DNA of 64,000 nucleotides, taken from the NCBI RefSeq assembly GCF_011801145.1, contig NZ_CP046172.1, positions 5,208,001 through 5,272,000 on the forward strand, read 5' to 3'. This stretch comes from Nocardia arthritidis (lineage in GTDB: Bacteria > Actinomycetota > Actinomycetes > Mycobacteriales > Mycobacteriaceae). The notes under the pieces are model-generated. The model ran no database searches and was not told the origin of the DNA. It was given only the letters and a program-made list of their open reading frames with translations. A program made the position numbers and the translations under genes. Of the stretch, positions 37,172 to 45,514 are shown one piece after another. The first letter of the stretch is position 1. Each line of letters begins with the position of its first letter.

Positions 37172-38263
37172 ATGACCCCTCTTCGACGCAGGTCAACGAT
37201 CTCGAGGCAGATAATCGCCATCCTCGGCGTGATAGTTGCCATCCTCGGCCCGGCCGCATGTGGCAAGAGCTCCGACGGCAACAGCGGCACCTCGGCACGT
37301 CCCGATGCGAATCGGCCCTTCGATCTGCAGGCGCATCGCGGCGGGCGCGGGATGACCATCGAGGAGTCGCTGCCCGGATATGCCGAGGCGATCCAATTGG
37401 GCGTCAGCACACTGGAACTCGACATCGTGCTGACCAAGGACAACGTTCCGGCGATCTGGCACGATCCGGTGATCCAGTCCGAGAAATGCGCCGATACCGC
37501 GCCTCTCACGCCCGGCGACCCGATGTACCCGTACGTCGGGAAGGTGGTGCACGACCTCACCTACGATCAGATCCACACGCTCGACTGCGGGAAGAAGCTG
37601 GCGGGCTTCCCGGAGGCCACCGCGCTGCCGGGTAACCGGATCGCCCGGCTGCCCGAGCTGTTCGATCTGGTGAAGTCCTATCCCGGCGCGTTCGATGCGC
37701 TGCGCTACAACATCGAGACCAAGCTAGAGGCCGCGAAGCCGGAGCAGTCGGCGACACCGCAGGAGTTCGTCGATGTCATCCTCGACGCGGTCGAAACGGC
37801 GGGCGCCACCGGCAAAGTGGAGATTCAAAGCTTCGACTGGCGCAGCCTGCCGCTGGTGAAAGCGAGGAATCCGGCGATCCCGACCGTCGCGCTGTACGAC
37901 GATTCGACATTCGAACCGGGCAGCCCGTGGTTGCGCCCGATCCGGTACGAGGACCACGCCGGTGATCCGCTGGGCGCGATCAAGGCGCTCGGTGCGAACA
38001 TCTCCTCCCCCAGCTATGTGAATCCGTGGGACAGCGCGGCCAAGGTCGGCGATCCGGGCTTCAAGCTCACCACCACAACGGAATACGTGAAAAAGGCCCA
38101 CGATTTGGGCCTCACGGTCATCCCGTGGACGGTCAACGACAAACCGACCATCGCCCTGGTGCTCGACCAGGGCGTCGACGGCATCATCACCGATTATCCG
38201 AACCGCGCCCGAGAAGTGATGCGGGACAAGGGTATGCCGCTACCGAAGGGGTTCGCCAAGTAG
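37172..38263 (+). CDS. Glycerophosphodiester phosphodiesterase, exported lipoprotein
   Basis: This 363-residue protein has a lipoprotein-type signal: basic RRRSTISR, hydrophobic QIIAILGVIVAILGPAAC, with Cys near residue 30 as the lipidated residue. The mature part is a GDPD TIM barrel: FDLQAHRGGRGMTIEESLPGY with catalytic His-Arg, LELDIVLTKDN with metal-binding Glu and Asp, and WHDP. It should hydrolyse glycerophosphodiesters outside the membrane to glycerol 3-phosphate and an alcohol. It lies 41 bases after the P450 gene and is convergent with the lanthipeptide synthetase. Confidence 0.92.
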   Translation: MTPLRRRSTISRQIIAILGVIVAILGPAACGKSSDGNSGTSARPDANRPFDLQAHRGGRGMTIEESLPGYAEAIQLGVSTLELDIVLTKDNVPAIWHDPVIQSEKCADTAPLTPGDPMYPYVGKVVHDLTYDQIHTLDCGKKLAGFPEATALPGNRIARLPELFDLVKSYPGAFDALRYNIETKLEAAKPEQSATPQEFVDVILDAVETAGATGKVEIQSFDWRSLPLVKARNPAIPTVALYDDSTFEPGSPWLRPIRYEDHAGDPLGAIKALGANISSPSYVNPWDSAAKVGDPGFKLTTTTEYVKKAHDLGLTVIPWTVNDKPTIALVLDQGVDGIITDYPNRAREVMRDKGMPLPKGFAK

Positions 38264-38277
38264 CGCACCAGGCGTTC

Positions 38278-40878
38278 TCAGAACGGTTCGATGACGGACA
38301 CCGCACTCGGTGTTCCCAGATGCCGGAGGAAGGCGAGTATCCCGGCGCTCCCGCGGGCCCAGGAGATGGCACTCGCCGTCGGTCCGTCGCCTCGGGCGGG
38401 GGTGTCGCAGACCCCGCGGATGACGAGTTGGGTGGCCGCCGACCACGCGGCGTCGGTGAACCGGGCATCGCCGGTGGCATCGGCCAGGTGGACGAGGAAA
38501 TCGCCGACCCCGGCGATACCGCAGCAGGCGCTGGGATAGGACAGGTACGGAATCCAGTCCGCGCACACCTCGCCCGCGGCGCGGGCGAGGTCGAGGGCTC
38601 GCGGATCTTCGCGCGCCGCCGCGAGCCGTAACAGTGTGAGACCGATGCCCGCCAGTCCCCGGCACCACGAAACACATAGCGGAACCGCGGTGGCCTCGCC
38701 GGAACGTGTTATGAGAGAGCGGGTTTCGCGGTAGAACGCGTCGATCCGCACCGCGAGCCGACGCCGATCGACGAGTCCCAGATCGCTCATCCGCAGCAGG
38801 GCCGTGATGACGCCCGCCTGCCCATGGGCGAGCCCGGTGGCCGCGTCGAGTCCAGCGTTGGGCGCAACGTCGCGCACCGCGAAGTGCGAGACGGCGTCGG
38901 CATGCTCCAGCAGCAGATTCGCACAGCGCCGGGCGATTTCGAGATGGCGATCGCGTTCGTTGGGCGGGGTCGAATTCGATTCGGCGAGTAGGCAATGTCC
39001 GAGGCCCACCCCGGCGGCCCCGGCGATCACATCGTCGCCGTAGGGCTCCCATTCGCTACCGGGCATCACCGAATCCATTGGCAGAGTCGGAATATCCATC
39101 CCGTCATCGCACAGGCGACGGAGCAGGATCTCGATGCCGGTGGATCCGACGAACAGCCCGGGCCGCAGGCCGGTACGTTCCACGCTCTCAGCCGCCGATA
39201 TCGCGAGCCGTCGTACCAGCCGCGCGACGCCGGGCCGATCCAGGTGGTGGCGAAGTTCCAGGGCGACGCCCGCCGCGCCGTGATAGATATTCGCATCGGC
39301 CCAGTCCTCGGGTTGTGCGAGTAGCTCGTCGGTGCGGGCCACCAGATCGTTCAGCACGGTGTCGGTGAGTCGAGCCAGGCCGGACCGGTCGCATTCGGTG
39401 ATCGCCGGTGTCGCGACGAGATCGGTGAATCGCTCCGGCCTTCCGGAGCCCAAGGCACGCAGCGCCGCGCGTGCGCGCTCGGCATCGGGATGCAACAGTC
39501 CGGCGACGCACCGGATCGATGGGACCGGGTTATCGCCGTAGATCCGCGCGATCGTCCGCAGCGCACAGTGGCGGGCCGCGTCGGGATCCGCACCGTCGAC
39601 CAGCGGGTCGGCACCGGTCGCCGCGAACAACAGCGTCAGCCCGAGCGCGTACAGATCGTCGCCGAATGTCGGTGGCACACCCCGCAATTGCGCATGGGTG
39701 GCATAGCCGGGAGTGCCGCCGCAGAGGCGGACGCCGTCATGGTTGCACAGCCCGAAATCGATGACGACCGGTTCGTCGTCGCGGCCGATGACGACGTTCT
39801 TCGGTGACAGGTCGCCGACCACGAAACCGCGGGCATGGATTTCGCCGAGGATACGGGCGAGCCGGGTGGCCAGCCGATCGAGGGTTCGACCCGACGCCGG
39901 ATGCGCCGTCGCGGACAGCGGCCGGAAACGGCCATTTCGCGGAATGTCCTGGGCCAGATTGAAATCGCCGTCGAAACTCGTGACGAGATATTCGTCGGCA
40001 TCGTGGCGGAAATGGTCGATGAACCTCGGCACTCCGCTGATGTCGGCGAGGCGTTCGAGCACATAGCGCTCGTTGCGCAGCCGGACTCTCGCGTCGTACC
40101 CCGCCTCCGATTCGGCGACGTAGGCGCGAGCCTGTTTGACGATCACCTCCGCGCCGGTGCGAATATCCGTTGCCCGGTAGACATTTCCGTGTCCGGTCCG
40201 GTGCAGGCCATCGGTCGGGCGGTAGCGGCCGCCGAGCAGGGTGCCAGGCTTCGCGGTGCCGTCCGGATCCGCCCCGGTGAAGGGGTCCACCGTCCACGGC
40301 GGCTGGCGGTAACCCAATTCGGCTCGCCCACTGAAACTTTCACCGTTCGGGCCGTGCATCTGCGAGATGAGCTGCCCGTCCGATTCGGCGACGAGGCGCC
40401 GACGGAAGGGGCCGTAGCGATAGTAGACCGGCGCATCCGCGCCGACCCGCCGGTCGGAGAGGATGCGCGGGGCGTGCTCGCCGCGCAGCAGCTCGGCCAA
40501 TTCCGTTCCCAGCTCCCGGATCTCGTCCGCGGCCGGGTACACCGTCCACGCCTTGCCGACCGCCGCCGACGCGTTCCTGCCGTCGTTCAGTGTGCGCAGC
40601 ACCTGCGGTGATCGCGCCATCTTGAACGGACACCCGGCGCTGAGCAACACCGGAACCACCCGATGCGCGATACGCTCGAATTCCCCGGCGCGGGCCGAAA
40701 TATGCAGTTTCCAACCGTGTTCGGGCAATTCGATCTCGGGAACGTCCACATACAGCCACACCGCCGACCGCCGCACGCGGCGACCGTATTCGATCGCCGC
40801 GCGCGAAACGATCCGCTCGATTTCGGACGCATCGGCGTTCACCACAGGTGTTCCACCGTCCGCCGGATCGTCGAGCAT
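38278..40878 (-). CDS. Class IV lanthipeptide synthetase (LanL) with three-Cys zinc site
   Basis: This 866-residue enzyme has the lyase-kinase-cyclase layout of LanKC/LanL. Residues about 1-205 are the phospho-Ser/Thr lyase. Residues about 214-480 are a Ser/Thr kinase: glycine loop around 216-233, Lys248 in VIVKQAR, catalytic GDLSPKNVVIG and VIDFGL. Residues about 530-866 are a LanC cyclase with GLAHGQAG, SWCRGLAG (Cys739) and SACCGIAG (Cys785, Cys786). The presence of zinc ligands indicates class IV rather than class III. The usual Cys-His pair is Cys-Cys, as in ProcM-like LanM enzymes. GAAGGA precedes the ATG. A precursor-peptide gene ends 16 bases upstream, so the pair should make a lanthionine-containing peptide. 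No dedicated transporter or protease is adjacent. Confidence 0.9.
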   Translation of the reverse strand: MLDDPADGGTPVVNADASEIERIVSRAAIEYGRRVRRSAVWLYVDVPEIELPEHGWKLHISARAGEFERIAHRVVPVLLSAGCPFKMARSPQVLRTLNDGRNASAAVGKAWTVYPAADEIRELGTELAELLRGEHAPRILSDRRVGADAPVYYRYGPFRRRLVAESDGQLISQMHGPNGESFSGRAELGYRQPPWTVDPFTGADPDGTAKPGTLLGGRYRPTDGLHRTGHGNVYRATDIRTGAEVIVKQARAYVAESEAGYDARVRLRNERYVLERLADISGVPRFIDHFRHDADEYLVTSFDGDFNLAQDIPRNGRFRPLSATAHPASGRTLDRLATRLARILGEIHARGFVVGDLSPKNVVIGRDDEPVVIDFGLCNHDGVRLCGGTPGYATHAQLRGVPPTFGDDLYALGLTLLFAATGADPLVDGADPDAARHCALRTIARIYGDNPVPSIRCVAGLLHPDAERARAALRALGSGRPERFTDLVATPAITECDRSGLARLTDTVLNDLVARTDELLAQPEDWADANIYHGAAGVALELRHHLDRPGVARLVRRLAISAAESVERTGLRPGLFVGSTGIEILLRRLCDDGMDIPTLPMDSVMPGSEWEPYGDDVIAGAAGVGLGHCLLAESNSTPPNERDRHLEIARRCANLLLEHADAVSHFAVRDVAPNAGLDAATGLAHGQAGVITALLRMSDLGLVDRRRLAVRIDAFYRETRSLITRSGEATAVPLCVSWCRGLAGIGLTLLRLAAAREDPRALDLARAAGEVCADWIPYLSYPSACCGIAGVGDFLVHLADATGDARFTDAAWSAATQLVIRGVCDTPARGDGPTASAISWARGSAGILAFLRHLGTPSAVSVIEPF

Positions 40879-40894
40879 CACGCGTCCTTCACCC

Positions 40895-41056
40895 CTATCC
40901 CGGGTACGTGACCAAGCAGTTGACGCTGTCGGTGCATCCCCACGTCGCCGGGCAGGCGGCGATCTCGTGCAACGACCCCGGATCACCGAATGGGACATCC
41001 GGCTCACCGACGTCGGAACCGGCGTCGCGGGGAATGAGTTCCATAAGTGTTTTCAT
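40895..41056 (-). CDS. Putative lanthipeptide precursor (LanA)
   Basis: This 53-residue frame lies just upstream of the class IV synthetase on the same strand and has a GAGG site nine bases before its ATG. The first 34 residues are acidic and Cys-free (MKTLMELIPRDAGSDVGEPD at the start), as expected of a leader. The last 19 are the likely core, CPATWGCTDSVNCLVTYPG, with three Cys (35, 41, 47) and four Ser/Thr (38, 42, 44, 50), enough for up to three thioether rings. A cut near the Ala-Ala before Cys35 is plausible. I do not recognise it as a known lanthipeptide. It is the only short frame here with this composition. Confidence 0.82.
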   Translation of the reverse strand: MKTLMELIPRDAGSDVGEPDVPFGDPGSLHEIAACPATWGCTDSVNCLVTYPG

Positions 41057-41527
41057 GATCAACCTCGCTGACGCCGCGATGCCATTCGGCCGAACGTTAT
41101 CGCGCGATCGGAATGGGTATGCACCAACGGCGTCGATTCGTTGGCATACAGGATGCGGGTCAGGTTATATCCGACCGGAAATCCGCTCAAGACAATGTAT
41201 TCGACTGGTTGACAAACCGAATATGCGAATCGATACGAACAGTCGAGCGACATCGGCGGCCCAGTGGGCACTGATGGTCAAAGCCCAGGTCATCACCGGT
41301 TTTGCGATGAACAACCGATGCCACCGTCCATTGTTCGCATCATGTCGTTCGATACGAAACCACCGATACCGAACAACCGAAATATGATAGCTTGCGGGCC
41401 GCATCGCAATGCATCCGGAATCGGTATCGAAATTCCCCAGAACACTCACCGCATTGCCCCCAGTTCAAGCCACCCGTAACACTTCTTCCCGTCGGCTCGA
41501 ACAACCGACCAAGCGACAGGAAGAATA
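41057..41527. other. Intergenic region between lanA and a secreted-protein gene
   Basis: About 470 bases without a convincing gene and with lower GC than the surroundings. It must hold the divergent promoters of lanA and the secreted protein. Short minus-strand frames here lack binding sites and family features. The only structure noticed is three exact copies of GAACAACCGA. Confidence 0.6.
41309..41508 (+). repeat. Three direct copies of GAACAACCGA
   Basis: Exact copies lie at 41309-41318, 41371-41380 and 41499-41508, spaced 62 and 128 bases, all in the same orientation and all upstream of the secreted-protein gene. They may be regulator-binding repeats. Confidence 0.5.
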
Positions 41528-42010
41528 ATGAAGAAAAGAAATATCGCGATCGCCGGTTCCATTCTCACGGCGTTCTGCCTGCCTTTCTCCGGCGCCATGC
41601 ACGCTTCGGCGGCCGATCTCCCCGTCAACAATGATTATGTGGTCGGTACGACGGATAAACTGCCAGCGGATATCCAGCAGAAGATCGGCGCCACCAGTAG
41701 TCCGGCCGACACCTGCGGTATCGGAAGTCCGATGAACGCACAGGCCGATGGCGGCGGCGGTTGGTACGTGGGTTGGCGGAACTGCTGGGGACAGGCCAAG
41801 CTGAAGAACGGTGCCAATGCGGCGATCGCCCCGGAGTGGTTCAACGGCGGCGGGGATCACTGGGTCAATATGCGGGCGATCCAGGACGGGTCGAGCATGT
41901 GCATGGTGGTCCCGAACGACGGCAACGTCTACTGGTGGCACATCAGCGCGGCCAGTCTGCCCGGTGAGAACACCAACTTCGACAACGTGAGCTACTGCCT
42001 CGCCTACTGA
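41528..42010 (+). CDS. Small secreted protein of unknown function
   Basis: This 160-residue protein has a clear Sec signal peptide: basic MKKRN, a hydrophobic stretch and a cleavage site after ASA near residue 29. The mature part of about 131 residues has four Cys (CGIG, NCWG, CMVV and YCLAY), which could form two disulfides, and is rich in Gly, Asn and Trp. I recognise no catalytic motif. A GACAGGAAGAATA site precedes the ATG and a strong hairpin follows the gene. It is divergent from the lanthipeptide genes across three direct repeats. Confidence 0.78.
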   Translation: MKKRNIAIAGSILTAFCLPFSGAMHASAADLPVNNDYVVGTTDKLPADIQQKIGATSSPADTCGIGSPMNAQADGGGGWYVGWRNCWGQAKLKNGANAAIAPEWFNGGGDHWVNMRAIQDGSSMCMVVPNDGNVYWWHISAASLPGENTNFDNVSYCLAY

Positions 42011-42051
42011 TCGAAGGTTCGGGATGCGGCGGCGCGGCCGACATCCCGAAG

Positions 42052-42089
42052 CGGTCACCGGACTCGGCTGTTCCGTAGTCCGGTGACCG
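42052..42089. terminator. Strong hairpin between the secreted-protein gene and the FtsX-type gene
   Basis: CGGTCACCGGACT and AGTCCGGTGACCG form a perfect 13-bp stem with a 12-base loop, 42 bases after the secreted-protein stop and 47 bases before the end of the convergent permease gene. No T-run follows, but such hairpins commonly end transcription in actinobacteria. Confidence 0.7.
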
Positions 42090-42135
42090 GCAATCGGATT
42101 CGCGTCAGTGCAGTTCGCCGGTGCCGACGGACGGT

Positions 42136-44697
42136 TCAACGCACGGGTTGCTCACCCAGACCGACCGCCTGCCGCCCCACCGCACCTCGAACCAGCCGTC
42201 CCGCACGATCGGCGGCCGCCACGCGTCGCGGCCGTCCGCGCCCGGGCCCCACCTTCGGTGGGCGGTATGCACACATCCACCCGAGGGCCGCGCACAGCGG
42301 TACGAGCGCGACGCCGCACGCCAGTGCGTACCACAGGGAAAGCCCGGTGCCGGTGTCGCCCAGAATCGCTCGGGCTGTCCACGGCGCGAGCGCCAGCCCG
42401 ACGAACGATCCCACCGCACTGGTCATCCCGGATTGCCAAGCCGAAATCGCCTGGCAGGTCCGTGAACTCGCTTCGATCGCGCGGAGATCCACGGCCCCAT
42501 CGCGCAATTCGGTGCTCGATAGTCCGATGCCGGTGAGCACGATCAGGAGATATAGCCCGGCCAGAACGGGTGCGGCCGTCTCGGCGAGCGTGACTATCCG
42601 CTCGGGCACCGCGTCGCCGCGCTCCACGTCGAGCCAACCCGAGCTGAGCAGTTCGGGTTCGTGTTGGGTGAGTATCGAGGCGGCCTGTTTCTCGGCCCGC
42701 GAGTCGGGGCTGTGCGGTGAGCGGAACAGAAACAGGTAGTCACCGGTCGTCGTGTCGAGGCCGTTCGACCGGGCCACGCTCGCCGACACCAACGCCATCG
42801 GCGAACCGGCGTATTGTTCGTCGGCAATTGCCAAGCCGGGCAACGGAATCCGAATGTCCTCGGCGCGCCTCCCGTCCGGTTTCGGGGGCGGTGTCGCGGT
42901 GAGCACGGCGTTTCCGGCCGAGTCGAGCAGTGCGGGATGCAGTACCAGTACCGTGCCGCCGTCGAATGCCGCGGCCTCGGCGGGGGTGAGTTCACGGCCG
43001 ATGATGACGGCCGCGGCCCGCCTGTCGACGGCCGCGACGGTGGGGACGCCCTTGAAATCCCGATGGGCGACGCAATCTTGGAAACGGCTCGCGGATCCGC
43101 GGAATCGGTCCGCGCACACATCCGCCGGATCCCGCAACCGGACGACGGCGGGTCGGCCCGAATCGCTGTCCGGCTTGGTCACCCGCCGAAATTCCGCGAC
43201 ACCGGTGGCGCCGAGCCGTTCGGCCGCGCGACGCACGGCCGCGTCGGGTACCGCTTGATGATCGGTGAACAGGGCGGAGCCGACCGGTCCCTTCGGCAGG
43301 TGGGCGCCGGTGGTCAGGTAGAAGATCGAAGTCGTTGCGCACGTGGCGATTCCGGCGACGGCAACGATGAGCGCCGCCTGCCGGACGGGCACGGCGGCGG
43401 CAGCACGCACGGCGAGTCGCAGTGCGAGTGGCCCCCGGCGCATATCGGTTCCCCAGCGGCGCAGCAGCCAGACCATCAGCAGCCCGCAGGCGAGGACGAT
43501 GGCGCCCGCGCCCGCCGCCGCCATGGTCGGCTGTCCGCTCGCCGCGCCACGGCCGAGAGCGATGCAACCGAGTACGCCCGCGAGCACCGCCGCGACAGCG
43601 GGTCCGGAACGTGAGCCGTTCGCGGGCCGCCCGGTCAATCCGCCGCAGAGCGTCACGGCCAGCACGGACAGCCCGGCGATCGCCGCCAATCGGCCTGCGG
43701 GCACGCATAAGCGGCCGTACTGTCCCCATCGCAGTACGACCGCCAGCCCGATCCCGGTGACCAACCCGAACAGCACCGGGATCGACCCCGCCACGAATCC
43801 GATCGCGAAAGCCGTTGCGAGATCCTGCTTTCGGTCCACCAGCCGCCGATACGAGTGGCGCCGCCGCCGCGCCATCGACGCGAATATCGCCGCGAGCACG
43901 GCCAAGACCTCGGCGAAACCGGCGATGAACAGCCAGAGCGCGACGGACCCGGCACCGCCGCGCGGCACCGCCGAGGCCGCACCGCGCGAGGCAGCCACCG
44001 CGCCGCCGAGCCGCTCCTTGGCCACGGTTACACCGGCGGCCGGTGTAACCAACCAGGCGACTCGGACCTCGGCTTCTCGCGCGTGCGCGACGAGATCCGT
44101 TGCGGCGCCGCTCGAAACCGGCAGCACGGCGAATGCCTGCGTCGCGTCCAATTGATCGAGGCCGATACCGACCACGCGCATCGGCCGTCCCAGCAAGGGC
44201 AGCACCACTTGCTCGCCGATCGATACGCGCAACGTCGCCGCGGCCGCTTCGGACACCATGATCTCGTCGGACGCATGCGGAGTCATACCGGACCGGGTCA
44301 CGAACATCCGCTGTGTCAGGACGCTTTCGGTATCCATCACATGGATCGGCATCGGCAGCTCACCGCGCTCGGCGCGCACGGCGACCCGCCCGTCGACGAG
44401 CGCGGCGGCCTGCGCACCCGGGCCGAACGCGCGGCCGATCACGCGCCTCGATTCGGACAGCCGATCCTCGGCCGACCCGTCGGCGGGCAGCGTCACCGGC
44501 ACCCGATATTCGGCCGTGCCGAATTCCCGGTCCGCTCTGTCGGCGACGCTGATCGTCGAACTCGCGTCCATCGTCAGTACCGCGCTGATCGTCGCGATCG
44601 GCACCGCCACCAGCACCGAAATCAAGATCGCCGAAAATTTCCGTCTCAGCAATTCCCGGATGGCCGCCCGAAATGCCATCGCGTAGCTAAATCGCAT
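42136..44697 (-). CDS. FtsX/MacB-type ABC permease (no partner ATPase nearby)
   Basis: This 853-residue membrane protein has the layout of large FtsX-like permeases: one N-terminal membrane segment (FSAILISVLVAVPIATISAVL), a large extracellular domain, a central block of about six hydrophobic segments from residue 255 to 460, a second extracellular domain and three C-terminal segments. These proteins normally work with an ATP-binding subunit, which is absent from the flanks. Start is uncertain: ATG at 44697 or a GTG three codons upstream. The Arg-rich C-terminal tail is poorly conserved in appearance. A link to lanthipeptide export or immunity is possible but not shown. Confidence 0.78.
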   Translation of the reverse strand: MRFSYAMAFRAAIRELLRRKFSAILISVLVAVPIATISAVLTMDASSTISVADRADREFGTAEYRVPVTLPADGSAEDRLSESRRVIGRAFGPGAQAAALVDGRVAVRAERGELPMPIHVMDTESVLTQRMFVTRSGMTPHASDEIMVSEAAAATLRVSIGEQVVLPLLGRPMRVVGIGLDQLDATQAFAVLPVSSGAATDLVAHAREAEVRVAWLVTPAAGVTVAKERLGGAVAASRGAASAVPRGGAGSVALWLFIAGFAEVLAVLAAIFASMARRRRHSYRRLVDRKQDLATAFAIGFVAGSIPVLFGLVTGIGLAVVLRWGQYGRLCVPAGRLAAIAGLSVLAVTLCGGLTGRPANGSRSGPAVAAVLAGVLGCIALGRGAASGQPTMAAAGAGAIVLACGLLMVWLLRRWGTDMRRGPLALRLAVRAAAAVPVRQAALIVAVAGIATCATTSIFYLTTGAHLPKGPVGSALFTDHQAVPDAAVRRAAERLGATGVAEFRRVTKPDSDSGRPAVVRLRDPADVCADRFRGSASRFQDCVAHRDFKGVPTVAAVDRRAAAVIIGRELTPAEAAAFDGGTVLVLHPALLDSAGNAVLTATPPPKPDGRRAEDIRIPLPGLAIADEQYAGSPMALVSASVARSNGLDTTTGDYLFLFRSPHSPDSRAEKQAASILTQHEPELLSSGWLDVERGDAVPERIVTLAETAAPVLAGLYLLIVLTGIGLSSTELRDGAVDLRAIEASSRTCQAISAWQSGMTSAVGSFVGLALAPWTARAILGDTGTGLSLWYALACGVALVPLCAALGWMCAYRPPKVGPGRGRPRRVAAADRAGRLVRGAVGRQAVGLGEQPVR

Positions 44698-44762
44698 ATC
44701 CGCCACCGCTCGAGGAAGTGGGGCGGGCCCGATCCCGCCCCACCGTAGTTCCGGACCGTCGA

Positions 44763-45122
44763 TCAGGCGACGTCGTGATTCACGTGCACGTCCTGTGCGT
44801 CGTGCCCGAAGCCGCAGTCATCGGTCCACAGATCCTGCCCGGACGTATCCCGGATCTTCCAGCTGTATGCCTCGCCCGCCGGGAAACCGCAATCCGCGCC
44901 GAGATACACGTAGTAGTTCGGCGGCGCCCAGCACCCCCGACCGCGGCCCTTCCGCCCATCCACCCACGTCTGGTTGCAATCGCCGTGATCATCCTTCGGA
45001 TCGGCCTGCAACTTGACGGTCGAGGTGTCCTGCGCGGTAGCGCCGCTGGTCATTGCCGGGAAAAACATGAGCGCCGCCGTCGCGGCCGGTACCGCCGCCG
45101 CGGCAATTATGGTTCGAAACAT
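44763..45122 (-). CDS. Small secreted protein of unknown function
   Basis: This 119-residue protein has a Sec signal (MFRTIIAAAAVPAATAALMF, cleavage after ATA near residue 30). The mature part of about 89 residues has four Cys in DCNQTW, GCWAPP, DCGFPAG and DDCGFG contexts and many aromatic residues. It ends DVHVNHDVA, with potential metal-binding His. The AAGGAAAGG site directly upstream fixes the start; the frame is open for another 96 codons but that extension has no signal peptide. It is followed by the FtsX-type permease gene 66 bases later on the same strand. Confidence 0.75.
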   Translation of the reverse strand: MFRTIIAAAAVPAATAALMFFPAMTSGATAQDTSTVKLQADPKDDHGDCNQTWVDGRKGRGRGCWAPPNYYVYLGADCGFPAGEAYSWKIRDTSGQDLWTDDCGFGHDAQDVHVNHDVA

Positions 45123-45514
45123 GGAAATTTCCTTTCCTTGATTTTCCGGAAGAAATTGTCCGGAAAATATCGATAGTCGAAACGATCGATTTCTTGATAT
45201 TCCCCCGCCGGGAGGCGAGCGTTCGCGCCAGCGACTGTGCGCCATTGTTTCCCCCGTCCGGTATGCCAGACCGCCGATGCGTTTCGACCCCTCGTCGCAA
45301 TCGGTGATCACCCCGTCGCCGCGACGTCGCGGCGTGTACTCGTCCATGTCTAGCCCGCACGGAGTTGTTCGACACCGCTCGCTCGATACCGAACGACAAC
45401 CGCCGAACAACGTCCACCCGTGTCGAACACGAAAAACCGTCCAGTTTTGTTATCGTTTCGCCCGAATCACATTCATGGAGCAGGTCGGTACCTCACTATT
45501 TCGGAGGATCGGGC
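45123..45514. other. Divergent intergenic region
   Basis: About 390 bases between a minus-strand secreted protein and the plus-strand oxidase gene. It should contain both promoters. I see an AT-rich stretch just upstream of the secreted protein and a CCGAACAAC element near 45403 similar to the repeat at 41.3-41.5 kb, but no gene. Confidence 0.5.

Noticed and set aside
41059..41449. Minus-strand frames of 70 and 94 codons upstream of lanA
   Set aside because: No ribosome binding site, no signal peptide and no recognisable family; they overlap each other and the presumed lanA promoter.
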